Below, in pieces: positions 34,802 through 41,924 of a stretch of 64,000 bases of DNA. A model generated the notes under the pieces. It ran no database searches. It was given only the letters and a program-made list of their open reading frames with translations, and had not been told where the DNA came from. Within the stretch, counting starts at the first letter, position 1, and every line of letters starts with the position of its first letter. The translations under genes were made by a program, and so were the position numbers. The stretch comes from an uncultured Pseudohongiella sp. (lineage in GTDB: Bacteria > Pseudomonadota > Gammaproteobacteria > Pseudomonadales > Pseudohongiellaceae), in NCBI GenBank assembly GCA_902597095.1, contig CACJWK010000004.1:62001-126000 (forward strand). Reading direction: 5' to 3'.

Positions 34802-36208
34802 ATGGCTCAGGAAAGAGGGCAGTTCAGCTCAAAATTGGGTTTTATCCTGGCGGCTGCAGGCTCCGCTGTGGGTCTTGGCAATCTAGTGGCGTTTCCTGTC
34901 ATGGCCTCGAAGAATGGCGGTGCTGCCTTTCTTTTTATCTATCTGCTCTTTATTGCTTTTATCTGTTATCCGGTGATGATGGCCGAGATAGCCATGGGCA
35001 GGCACGCAACCAGAAACCCGGTAGGTGCGTTTTCGCAGCTGTCCGGCGGTCAGCTGCACTGGCGTCTCGCTGGCATGCTGGCGATCCTCACGCCGTTCAT
35101 GATTGCGGTGTTTTATACGGTGATCACCGTCTGGCTAGTGGTTTACATCAAGGAAATCGCAGCTGGAAATCTGGCGGGACTGTCCCAGCCCGGTAATTTT
35201 GGGGAAGTGGTGGCGAGACCGACGCTGTTCGGATATCTCGTGGTTTTGCTGCTGGTGATGTTCACCATCCTGCTGGGCGGAGTGAAAGGCGGGATAGAGC
35301 GTCTGGCCCGTGTGCTGATGCCAACGCTTGCAGTGATGCTGATCGCGCTGGTGGGCTTTGTGCTGACGCTGGATAATGCGTTCAGCGGTGTCCGGTACTA
35401 TCTGGTTCCGGATTTCAGCAGGCTGACATTAGCCACGGTCAATGGTGCACTTTCGCAGGCGTTTTTCTCGCTGTCACTCGGCATGGGTATTCTCATTACC
35501 TACGGCTCTTACTTTTCGCGGACTGACAATATCGCGGAGTCGACACGTATGGTCGCGGTAGCCGATACCGCCATTGCCTTTTGCGCCGGGCTGTTAATTT
35601 TACCGGCTATTTTTGCATTTGATCCGAATACCAACACCGATGATCTGTCGACTAGCAGCGTTGGACTGATTTTTGATTTCCTGCCCCAGATTTTTCTTTC
35701 CATGCAGGACGCTGTCGGATATGTCGGTGCCAGTGTTGTCGCGGCAATCTTTTTCATCCTGGTTTTCTTCGCCGCGCTTACGTCCATGGTGTCGATTATA
35801 GAGATACCCATCGCCTGCTGGATTGATGAGTTGGGGATGTCCCGAAAGAAAGCCGTGTTGTTTCAAGCAGGGCTGCTGACCCTTTTCGCGATTCCAGCAA
35901 CTATGTCACTGGGAATTTCTGACTTCTTTACCAACTTCACCCACTATGGTGGGGTGAGCAAATCCTTTTTTGATCTGGTTTCTGATGTGTTCTACGAAAC
36001 CATTCTGCCGTTCGTCGGTTTCACCGTTTGCTTGTTTTGCGCTTACCGCTGGAAGTTCAGCGGCCTGACGGAGGAACTGGTAGTCGGCGATGACAGCTAT
36101 GCGGGTTCGTGGCTAGAAAAATACATCAATTTTTCGCTGGGCTCGGTGATTCCTGTTGTGCTGCTGGTGGTTTTTCTGAGCACCGTCAACCAGATCTACC
36201 TGAGTTGA
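34802..36208 (+). CDS. Sodium-dependent transporter, SNF (NSS) family
   Basis: 468 residues from the ATG at 34802 (the TTG three bases earlier is less likely). Helix 1 carries SKLGFILAAAGSAVGLGNLVAFPVMASKNGGAAFL, the diagnostic Na+/substrate-binding segment. About eleven further helices follow, with SLSLGMGILITYGSYF for TM6. Bacterial NSS proteins usually take up amino acids; the substrate is not readable. It is nine bases before ratA, so possibly cotranscribed. Confidence 0.88.
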   Translation: MAQERGQFSSKLGFILAAAGSAVGLGNLVAFPVMASKNGGAAFLFIYLLFIAFICYPVMMAEIAMGRHATRNPVGAFSQLSGGQLHWRLAGMLAILTPFMIAVFYTVITVWLVVYIKEIAAGNLAGLSQPGNFGEVVARPTLFGYLVVLLLVMFTILLGGVKGGIERLARVLMPTLAVMLIALVGFVLTLDNAFSGVRYYLVPDFSRLTLATVNGALSQAFFSLSLGMGILITYGSYFSRTDNIAESTRMVAVADTAIAFCAGLLILPAIFAFDPNTNTDDLSTSSVGLIFDFLPQIFLSMQDAVGYVGASVVAAIFFILVFFAALTSMVSIIEIPIACWIDELGMSRKKAVLFQAGLLTLFAIPATMSLGISDFFTNFTHYGGVSKSFFDLVSDVFYETILPFVGFTVCLFCAYRWKFSGLTEELVVGDDSYAGSWLEKYINFSLGSVIPVVLLVVFLSTVNQIYLS

Positions 36209-36217
36209 CCCGGACTC

Positions 36218-36652
36218 ATGCAGCACATACAGCGTAGCGCCCTGGTCAATCACACTGCTGAACAGATGTTTGATCTGGTGAATGACATTGAGGCTTATCC
36301 CAGCTTTATGCCCGGTTGTCGCGGAGCACGGGTGCTTGAGGCAACAGAAAATGAACTTGTAGGCGAGCTGCAGCTCGGGGCTGCCGGTGTTGAACAGCGA
36401 TTGACTACCCGCAATACAATGGAGCGTCCGCATAAGATCGCCATGACGCTGATAGAAGGAGATTTCACGGAATTCTCTGCGGCATGGCACTTTGAAGCGC
36501 TCAGTGAGGAGGCCTCCAAAGTGTCACTGGAGATGCGCTTTGCTTTCTCCCGTGCATTGCTAAACGTTGCGGCCAGCACCCTGTTTTCCACGATGGCAAA
36601 CGCGCAGGTCGATGCGGTGGTGAAGCGGGCGGCTGCGGTGTACCGCGTTTAA
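36218..36652 (+). CDS. ratA: RatA-type START/coenzyme Q-binding protein
   Basis: 144 residues: MQHIQRSALVNHTAEQMFDLVNDIEAYPSFMPGCRGARVLE and VSLEMRFAFSRALLNVAASTLFSTMANAQVDAVVKRA. This is the Coq10/RatA polyketide-cyclase-like fold, usual length. In E. coli RatA interferes with 70S assembly and its relatives bind ubiquinone. It is followed by ratB, as in other gammaproteobacteria. Confidence 0.9.
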   Translation: MQHIQRSALVNHTAEQMFDLVNDIEAYPSFMPGCRGARVLEATENELVGELQLGAAGVEQRLTTRNTMERPHKIAMTLIEGDFTEFSAAWHFEALSEEASKVSLEMRFAFSRALLNVAASTLFSTMANAQVDAVVKRAAAVYRV

Positions 36653-36673
36653 CGCAAGTGTCTGGTCAGAGAG

Positions 36674-36991
36674 ATGATTGAAACCATCCAGGTTGAAGTG
36701 GCTTATGCGACTCCTGAAAAGCAGCTGATCCTGTCGGTTGAGGTTCCTGAGGGGGCGACAGCCAGAGAGGCGGTTGAGTTGTCAGGCATCGTTGACCATT
36801 TTCCGGACATTGAGCCTGATCAGTCAGCGATGGGCATATTTTCAAGGCCGCTTAACGGTAAAGTGCTGCCGACTCCGGAGAACTATGTCCTTGAGCCAAA
36901 AGACCGCGTGGAAATTTACCGGCCTTTGCTGCTTGATCCGAAACAGGCGCGTCTGAATCGGGCGCGGAAAAACCGGCCTGAAGGCCGTTGA
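36674..36991 (+). CDS. ratB: RatB/RnfH-family ubiquitin-like protein
   Basis: 105 residues: IQVEVAYATPEKQLILSVEVPEGATAREAVELSGI, FPDIEPDQSAMGIFSRPLNGKVLPTPENYVLEPKDRVEIYRPLLLDPKQARLNRARK. This is the RnfH/RatB beta-grasp pattern with a basic C-terminal tail. Paired with ratA, 21 bases upstream. Molecular role poorly known. Confidence 0.9.
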   Translation: MIETIQVEVAYATPEKQLILSVEVPEGATAREAVELSGIVDHFPDIEPDQSAMGIFSRPLNGKVLPTPENYVLEPKDRVEIYRPLLLDPKQARLNRARKNRPEGR

Positions 36992-37195
36992 CTCAGGGTG
37001 GAGCACGCGGAGAATAATCTCAGAGAAAGCGGGAATAAAGCTGGGAAGGAGCGAGTAGAAAGCCCGGAATAATCCCGGGGAAACGGACGCTGCTCCGGGA
37101 GCAGACTAGCGTACACACACAAACTAGAGTTTCGTGGTCAGCGCATCGGGTCTGACAGCGTGAGTTTGAGACACGGCGTGTCACAGTGAGGAAAA

Positions 37196-37468
37196 ATGGG
37201 AAAGGAAAAAGAAAAAAGCTGGCTTGCCAAACTTGAAGAGGGGCTACACGCCTATTACGTGACACCCTACCGGCGCTCATTCGCCCGTGCCCAGCGTGAC
37301 GAGGACGACCTGTTCATGCTTCTAGTTTTTGCGGAAAGTATGGGTATTCCAAATCCTGCGGCTTTTTACACGATGGAATTGTTGCCGATTGTGTACGACC
37401 GCTTTCACGAGTGGCACATCCGAATGGGTATGGAACGCTCTCCTATGGATCACATTAGTTGCTGTTAG
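37196..37468 (+). CDS. Cory-CC-star protein
   Basis: 90 residues ending in MDHISCC. The aromatic N-terminal segment GLHAYYVTPYRRSFARAQRDEDDLFMLLVFAESMGIPNPAAFYTMELLPIVYDRFHEWHIRMGMERSPMD and the terminal Cys pair are what NCBI calls cory-CC-star proteins. They are encoded beside an ArsA/TRC40-like ATPase, as here, with 10 bases of overlap. The C-terminal CC suggests lipid modification or metal binding; function unknown. Confidence 0.88.
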   Translation: MGKEKEKSWLAKLEEGLHAYYVTPYRRSFARAQRDEDDLFMLLVFAESMGIPNPAAFYTMELLPIVYDRFHEWHIRMGMERSPMDHISCC

Positions 37469-38448
37469 ATCTCGCCAGTTCGCACAAGGTATTGTTCTTC
37501 GGCGGCAAGGGCGGTGTCGGCAAGACGACCGTGTCAGCAGCGACGGCGTTGGCGACGGCCAATGCCGGCGGCAAGGTCCTGCTGGTTTCAACTGACCCTG
37601 CGCATAATCTTGGGCACCTGTTTGCCCGTCCAGTCGGGCCCAGCCCGGTCCGTATCACGGCGGGGCTGGAAGCAATCGAGCTGGACCCGAATGAGTCGGT
37701 TGAAACCCACATCAAGGAGGTCAGCCAAGCTCTGCATCAGCTGATGCCTGTTACCCAGCACGGAGAAATTGACAAACATATGGCACTGTCTCGCGATGCG
37801 CCGGGGATGCATGAAGCTGCCTTGCTGGAGCGCATCGCCGATATCGTGCAGGATGGGATCGGAAGCTATGATCTCATCGTGTTCGATACGGCACCTTCTG
37901 GCCATACCGCGAGACTGATGGTGCTGCCGGAGATGATGTCCGCATGGACCGAGGGGTTGATCAAGCGTCGCGAAAAAGCCGATCGCTTTGCTGAGGTGGT
38001 CAGAGATCTCGGCAGGGACTCCAGCATGCAGGATAAAACCGTCGGCGGAGCAAACCTGGCAGAGCAAGAAAAAGAAAGCCGTATCCGTCAGATTCTTCTG
38101 CGGCGTCGGCATAAATTTGGGCACTTGCGAGACACCCTGTCTGATAAAGATCTCACCAGCTTTGTCATTGTGCTGGCGGCTGAGCGTCTGCCGGTGCTTG
38201 AAACCATTGAACTGCATCAACAGCTGTGCCGGATAGGCGTCACGGTTGGCGGCCTGGTGGTAAACAAACGCTCCCCGGAGCAGCAGGGTGAATTTCTTGC
38301 AGCGAGGCGTGCGCAGGAGAATAAACATCTTAAGACACTAGACGAATCGCTGGGGGTGGTTCCACGGCAAGAATTGGCGCTGGCCGGTCAGGACGTCGTC
38401 GGGCTGCCCGCGCTTGAGGTTTTTTCTGCAGCACTGGCAAAGGCCTGA
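37459..38448 (+). CDS. ArsA/Get3 (TRC40)-family ATPase
   Basis: 329 residues from a TTG start inside the end of the cory-CC-star gene. A deviant Walker A, FFGGKGGVGKTTVSAATALA, switch motifs STDPAHNLGHLF and VFDTAPSGHTARLM, and a C-terminal VVPRQE segment identify the family. The Cys residues of arsenite pump ATPases are not apparent and no ArsB is present, so an arsenite pump is unlikely. A chaperone-like client-handling ATPase working with the cory-CC-star protein is inferred. Confidence 0.87.
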   Translation: MLLDLASSHKVLFFGGKGGVGKTTVSAATALATANAGGKVLLVSTDPAHNLGHLFARPVGPSPVRITAGLEAIELDPNESVETHIKEVSQALHQLMPVTQHGEIDKHMALSRDAPGMHEAALLERIADIVQDGIGSYDLIVFDTAPSGHTARLMVLPEMMSAWTEGLIKRREKADRFAEVVRDLGRDSSMQDKTVGGANLAEQEKESRIRQILLRRRHKFGHLRDTLSDKDLTSFVIVLAAERLPVLETIELHQQLCRIGVTVGGLVVNKRSPEQQGEFLAARRAQENKHLKTLDESLGVVPRQELALAGQDVVGLPALEVFSAALAKA

Positions 38449-38737
38449 GTCTTTACACCTTTTGCCCGGTAACTGAGCATAAAGTTATATTAACTTGCAC
38501 CTGCAAAAATATTTAAGACATCTCCTCCCGCATCGCGTAGCCTCATGGGTTCAATTGTCTATAGTTGTCGATTGGCGGGATTCGAAAAAATTTAATGCTC
38601 GTGATAATTCTGGGTTCGGCACATTGCTTGGTAGGAGAATAATTTAAACCATACAGCAATATTAGAGGTGTTTGGTGAAGCGAAAATAACGAGACTTGAG
38701 GATTATTAAAATGGTTTGGGTGGTAGTTTGGTAAAGA

Positions 38738-40699
38738 TTATAGCCTGACCTTTATGCCGCCATTGATAATAAACCCATCCAAGGGCGCAAAAATATCTGA
38801 GAAAATGGGGTTTAATTCTGAGCCCTTATAAATGGCGCCGAAGCGTGTTTGACGGGTATCTGACAAATTCTCGAAGTTCAGAAATATTGATAAACCATCT
38901 CTGATTATTTTTTCGGTCATCAGTCCAAAAATCCAGTAATCTCTTGCTGCGCTGCCATCAGCCAACCTTTGCCTGCTGTAGTAGTACGCCTCAAGCCCAA
39001 CTCTTAAATCGTCTTCTCGCTCATAGACAAAGACATTATTAACACGATCTTTTGGCATCAAAGGGACCATTTTGATTTCACCTGCAGTGTGAGTTTCCAC
39101 ATTGGCATGTGTATAACCAAAAAAATACTTGAAATCATTCCATCTCCAAATGGCGCTTAACTCGACACCTTTGGTATCCAGGAAGTCATCTGGTTGCTGG
39201 TAAGCGTATTGTGAATCGCCCAAGTCTAGCAGCTGCAAAGGGTTGTCCACCCGAGTATAGAAGAACAAGAGATTAAGGCTAAGCGTAGCGTTATCAGCCA
39301 GATCGAAACCATGACTAAGGTCTATGTTTAGACCGAAAGATTCTTCAGCGACTAATTCTCCTGTCTCAAAAGGCGATATGCCTCGATACTGGATAGCCTC
39401 GGCCTCCTCGCCAAATGGGTTCGGCTCCTTGTACCCCAGGCCCCCTCCGACTCGCAAAGATGTTTTTTCACTTGGTGAATATAACAGTGAAGCACGTGGT
39501 AATACAAAATTCCCAAGCTCGGAGGATGAGTCAACGCGTAGGCCACTTTCAATGTGCCAGTGTTCACCGAAAAAAAATGTCCCTTGAGCAAAAACACCCG
39601 CGGTTTGAGAATTAAAATCTAATGCAAGAGGTGCTGCTATTGATTTTTGTTCAAAGTTTTCTGTCCACAAGTTAACGCCAACTACCCAATCGAGTCTAGG
39701 AGCGGCTCCCACGATGTGTGCTTCTGAAAAACTTGAAATTTGTTCCCCACTAAAAGAGTAGTCCATCATATTTATGGCTTGTTGATAGGAGTTAATACTG
39801 TTTCGGAACACAAACTCTTTGCCAGAGTCTAGCTGAGAGATGTACTCGGTTTGTGTTGACAATCTATCTGTCTCAATTTGCTCAAAATATGCGGGATGGC
39901 GCCGATGACCACGTATGTAATCCATGTCCCCACCAGTTCGGTCTTCCTTAACCGCATTAAATCCGAAGCTAAATTCCCTTTTCGAGCTTTCATAAAAAAT
40001 ATTCGGACTAAAGCTTAATCGTTCGAATTCCGGAATCGCACTGAATTGATTTTCAGCCGGATCGTATGCAGAGTTTTGATTGTAAGAGCCAAAAATCCTT
40101 GTTCCCCAATTACCCTGACGGGATGAATAATAGCCGCTTGCATCCGCTCCACCAGCAGAGGTCACGTTGAAAAGCATGGATTTCTCTTTCTGAGCCCCTG
40201 GTTTTTTTGTCACCAGATTAATTAATCCAGCAATCGCACCACCTCCATATAAGGTAGAGTTTGCACCCTTTATCACCTCTACCTGCTGTAAATCGAGCGG
40301 GGAAATTTGAAGCAAGCTCAATCCCGAAGAAAGACCTCCATACATAGGCATTCCATCGCGCAAAAGTTGCGTATATTTACCACTCAAACCCTGGATTCGG
40401 ACACTTGAATTAAAACTCGTCGCGGATGTTTGCTGAATATGAATGCCTGTAGTCTCATTTAAAAGCATGCGTATATCGCCTGGCTTCATATTAGCCTTTT
40501 CATTTAATTCTTCTTCATTCAGCACTTCAACAAGAGTGGGTTGTTGCCCGAAACTGCGCCGGTTCCGAGTTGCGGTAACTATAATTTCTTCAAGCTCGAC
40601 TGACGCCTTCTCAGTTTCGGGCTCTGCGCTCAGAGTTGGAGCTTCTGCGACTATCGTTGTGTAAACCAGTAGAAAGGCAAGTTTTCGTACCATTGTCAT
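38738..40699 (-). CDS. TonB-dependent receptor near metal-handling genes
   Basis: 653 residues. A signal peptide (MVRKLAFLLVYTTIVAEAPTLSAEP; ATG at 40699 or 40693) is followed by a TonB box LEEIIVTATRNRRSFG, a plug with IHIQQTSATSFNSSVRIQGLSGKYTQLLRDGMPMYGGLSSGLSLLQISPLDLQQVEVIKGANSTLYGGGAIAGLINLVTKKPG, and a barrel ending IKVRL. An extracellular stretch with DYIRGHRRHPAYFE is His/Arg rich. It lies downstream of the ArsR/metallothionein-like pair on the same strand, 331 bases away. A metal or metallophore ligand is plausible but not shown. No Zur box was seen in its promoter region. Confidence 0.87.
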   Translation of the reverse strand: MTMVRKLAFLLVYTTIVAEAPTLSAEPETEKASVELEEIIVTATRNRRSFGQQPTLVEVLNEEELNEKANMKPGDIRMLLNETTGIHIQQTSATSFNSSVRIQGLSGKYTQLLRDGMPMYGGLSSGLSLLQISPLDLQQVEVIKGANSTLYGGGAIAGLINLVTKKPGAQKEKSMLFNVTSAGGADASGYYSSRQGNWGTRIFGSYNQNSAYDPAENQFSAIPEFERLSFSPNIFYESSKREFSFGFNAVKEDRTGGDMDYIRGHRRHPAYFEQIETDRLSTQTEYISQLDSGKEFVFRNSINSYQQAINMMDYSFSGEQISSFSEAHIVGAAPRLDWVVGVNLWTENFEQKSIAAPLALDFNSQTAGVFAQGTFFFGEHWHIESGLRVDSSSELGNFVLPRASLLYSPSEKTSLRVGGGLGYKEPNPFGEEAEAIQYRGISPFETGELVAEESFGLNIDLSHGFDLADNATLSLNLLFFYTRVDNPLQLLDLGDSQYAYQQPDDFLDTKGVELSAIWRWNDFKYFFGYTHANVETHTAGEIKMVPLMPKDRVNNVFVYEREDDLRVGLEAYYYSRQRLADGSAARDYWIFGLMTEKIIRDGLSIFLNFENLSDTRQTRFGAIYKGSELNPIFSDIFAPLDGFIINGGIKVRL

Positions 40700-41030
40700 C
40701 GATATGATCCAGAGCCACGCAACGGCGGTGTACTAATTTGAAAAGGCGACCCCTGATAAATACACAAATCTGGGTCACATGTAGTTATAGTGAGGGCAGC
40801 GAGTGGTTGATGAAATTCGCAGGAAAGCTTCGGACTAGTCGATTAATTGTCCGGACGAAGCGGACAGATAAGTTAAGTGCTCTCGCTCGAGCTAATCAAA
40901 ATGGAGAGCTTGTACAATTAGGACACTTGAAATAACTCAGGTGGAAGCGATCAGTCAAGGTTCGCTGCCTGGACTTTTCCCACAACACAACAGTGATCGT
41001 TGGTATTCCGTTTTATGATTGCCGCCTATA
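40700..41030. other. Intergenic stretch, no supported gene
   Basis: 331 bases between the TonB receptor and the Cys-rich peptide gene. A forward frame at 40738-40935 has no ribosome site or family features and is not called. No terminator is obvious, so readthrough from the regulator operon into the receptor is possible. Confidence 0.4.
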
Positions 41031-41168
41031 TCAACCGGGACTAGACCCAGCGCGGGGATCCCCCTGTTGGAGTTCCTCGCAGCAGCAGCTAGATCTGCAA
41101 CATTCACAAGATTTTTCCTCGCAGCAGGCTCCGTTGTTGCAATCGCATGCGCATTCTTTAGTTGTCAT
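41031..41168 (-). CDS. Metallothionein-like Cys-rich peptide (45 aa)
   Basis: An uncalled 45-residue frame. The ATG at 41168 overlaps the end of the ArsR-type gene by 11 bases and has GAGAGGAA about six bases upstream. Eleven Cys at positions 6, 8, 10, 15, 16, 21, 23, 24, 28, 29 and 30 form CxC, CC and CCC clusters, with no aromatic residue and no His. The tail from 31 to 45 is Cys-free. The composition and the SmtB-like partner are those of a metallothionein, although the sequence does not follow the SmtA pattern I know. Likely function: buffering of zinc, cadmium, copper or another soft metal in the cytoplasm, derepressed by metal through the upstream regulator. Confidence 0.72.
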   Translation of the reverse strand: MTTKECACDCNNGACCEEKSCECCRSSCCCEELQQGDPRAGSSPG

Positions 41169-41475
41169 GGTTTCCTCTCTCACAGTCGCGATTTTCAATT
41201 AGATCAGCTAACTCCCTAAGTTGAGCGGCAACCTCTTGGCGCCTCAATCGGTAAGTCTTCTCGCGACCAACTTTTTCAAACATCACTATGCCTCGTTCGG
41301 CAAGAGTTTTGAGATGCCGCGAAACAACTGACGCGTCGACGCTGCAGCAATCGCACAAACACATTGCGTTCTGCGACGACTCGCATTGACACAAACTGTA
41401 TACAAGCGAAAGACGATTGAACTCGCCTAGCGCCTTGAGAAAGTCTGCTGTTTTTTGAGTTTTTTCAGCGTTCAT
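41158..41475 (-). CDS. ArsR/SmtB-family metal-responsive repressor
   Basis: 105 residues from the ATG at 41475; the upstream frame to 41493 runs through the operator and is rejected. The winged helix includes SVDASVVSRHLKTLAERGIVMFEKVGREKTYRL. Cys are at 29, 31, 39, 41, 43 and 44 (CQCE and CLCDCC); the latter is at the place of the CVCDLC inducer site of ArsR in the recognition-helix region. A perfect inverted repeat begins three bases upstream of the ATG, so autorepression is likely. No ribosome site precedes the ATG, so the transcript may be leaderless. The gene is coupled to the Cys-rich peptide gene. Confidence 0.85.
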   Translation of the reverse strand: MNAEKTQKTADFLKALGEFNRLSLVYSLCQCESSQNAMCLCDCCSVDASVVSRHLKTLAERGIVMFEKVGREKTYRLRRQEVAAQLRELADLIENRDCERGNHDN

Positions 41476-41477
41476 AG

Positions 41478-41501
41478 TTGCATAATTGCACATTTATGCA
41501 A
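41478..41501. promoter_or_regulatory. ArsR/SmtB-type operator
   Basis: A perfect 8-base inverted repeat, TTGCATAA-N8-TTATGCAA, directly upstream of the regulator start. AT-rich imperfect 12-2-12-like dyads at this position are typical for the ArsR/SmtB family. Confidence 0.75.
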
Positions 41502-41825
41502 TTAATACAACAGAGGTCGGGGCCGAGCCGTTATCTAAGGGGCTTTTTAATGTGCCGCTACCAGCGTCTGCCCTTGTTGCCGTTTAAGCCGCTTGGAGAA
41601 GTCCATAGGCCGTCTCTTGTTTTTTGCGGTTAGCACGCCTTGCCTTCGCTTTGTATAACTTTTCTAAAAAATTGGTTGTCGCCTTAAGAATTGTCTCCGC
41701 GCCAAGCACCGACTGCTGAGAAACTTAGCTGCGTATCCGCAGATACACTTTGGCTCTAAAATCGGAGAACCAATAAATTAATTTGATGATTTAAATGCAC
41801 ACGCTGGTTGGCGTGTTGTCTCAGA
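41502..41825. other. Intergenic stretch upstream of the ZnuD-like receptor
   Basis: 324 bases. On the minus strand a short frame (about 41587-41708) would give a basic helical peptide of 40 residues from GTG, without ribosome site or recognised family. I see nothing firm here. Confidence 0.35.
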
Positions 41826-41844
41826 AATGTTATAATGTAACATT
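41826..41844. promoter_or_regulatory. Zur box upstream of the ZnuD-like receptor
   Basis: AATGTTA-N5-TAACATT, a perfect palindrome preceded by GA, fits the gammaproteobacterial Zur consensus (GAAATGTTATANTATAACATTTC). The same arms recur at 48443-48461. It lies 80 bases upstream of the receptor start. Confidence 0.75.
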
Positions 41845-41873
41845 ATGTAATTAGATAACATTGCAAGATAGAT

Positions 41874-41885
41874 ATGTTATAACAT
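41874..41885. promoter_or_regulatory. Second Zur-like palindrome
   Basis: ATGTTATAACAT, a spacer-less palindrome 40 bases upstream of the receptor start, may be a secondary site or overlap the -10 region. Confidence 0.4.
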
Positions 41886-41924
41886 CCCGGGTCCGTTATA
41901 GAGAGTGGCTCAGGGAGAAAATTT

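Noticed and set aside
37459-38448. Arsenite pump ATPase
   Set aside because: No ArsB, ArsD or ArsR is adjacent, and the regulatory Cys of pump-type ArsA were not seen. The partner is a cory-CC-star protein.
40738-40935. 65-codon forward ORF upstream of the TonB receptor
   Set aside because: It overlaps the likely promoter region of the receptor, with no ribosome site or recognised motif.
41475-41493. Upstream start for the ArsR-type regulator
   Set aside because: It would place half of the perfect operator inside the coding region; the ATG at 41475 lies just after it.
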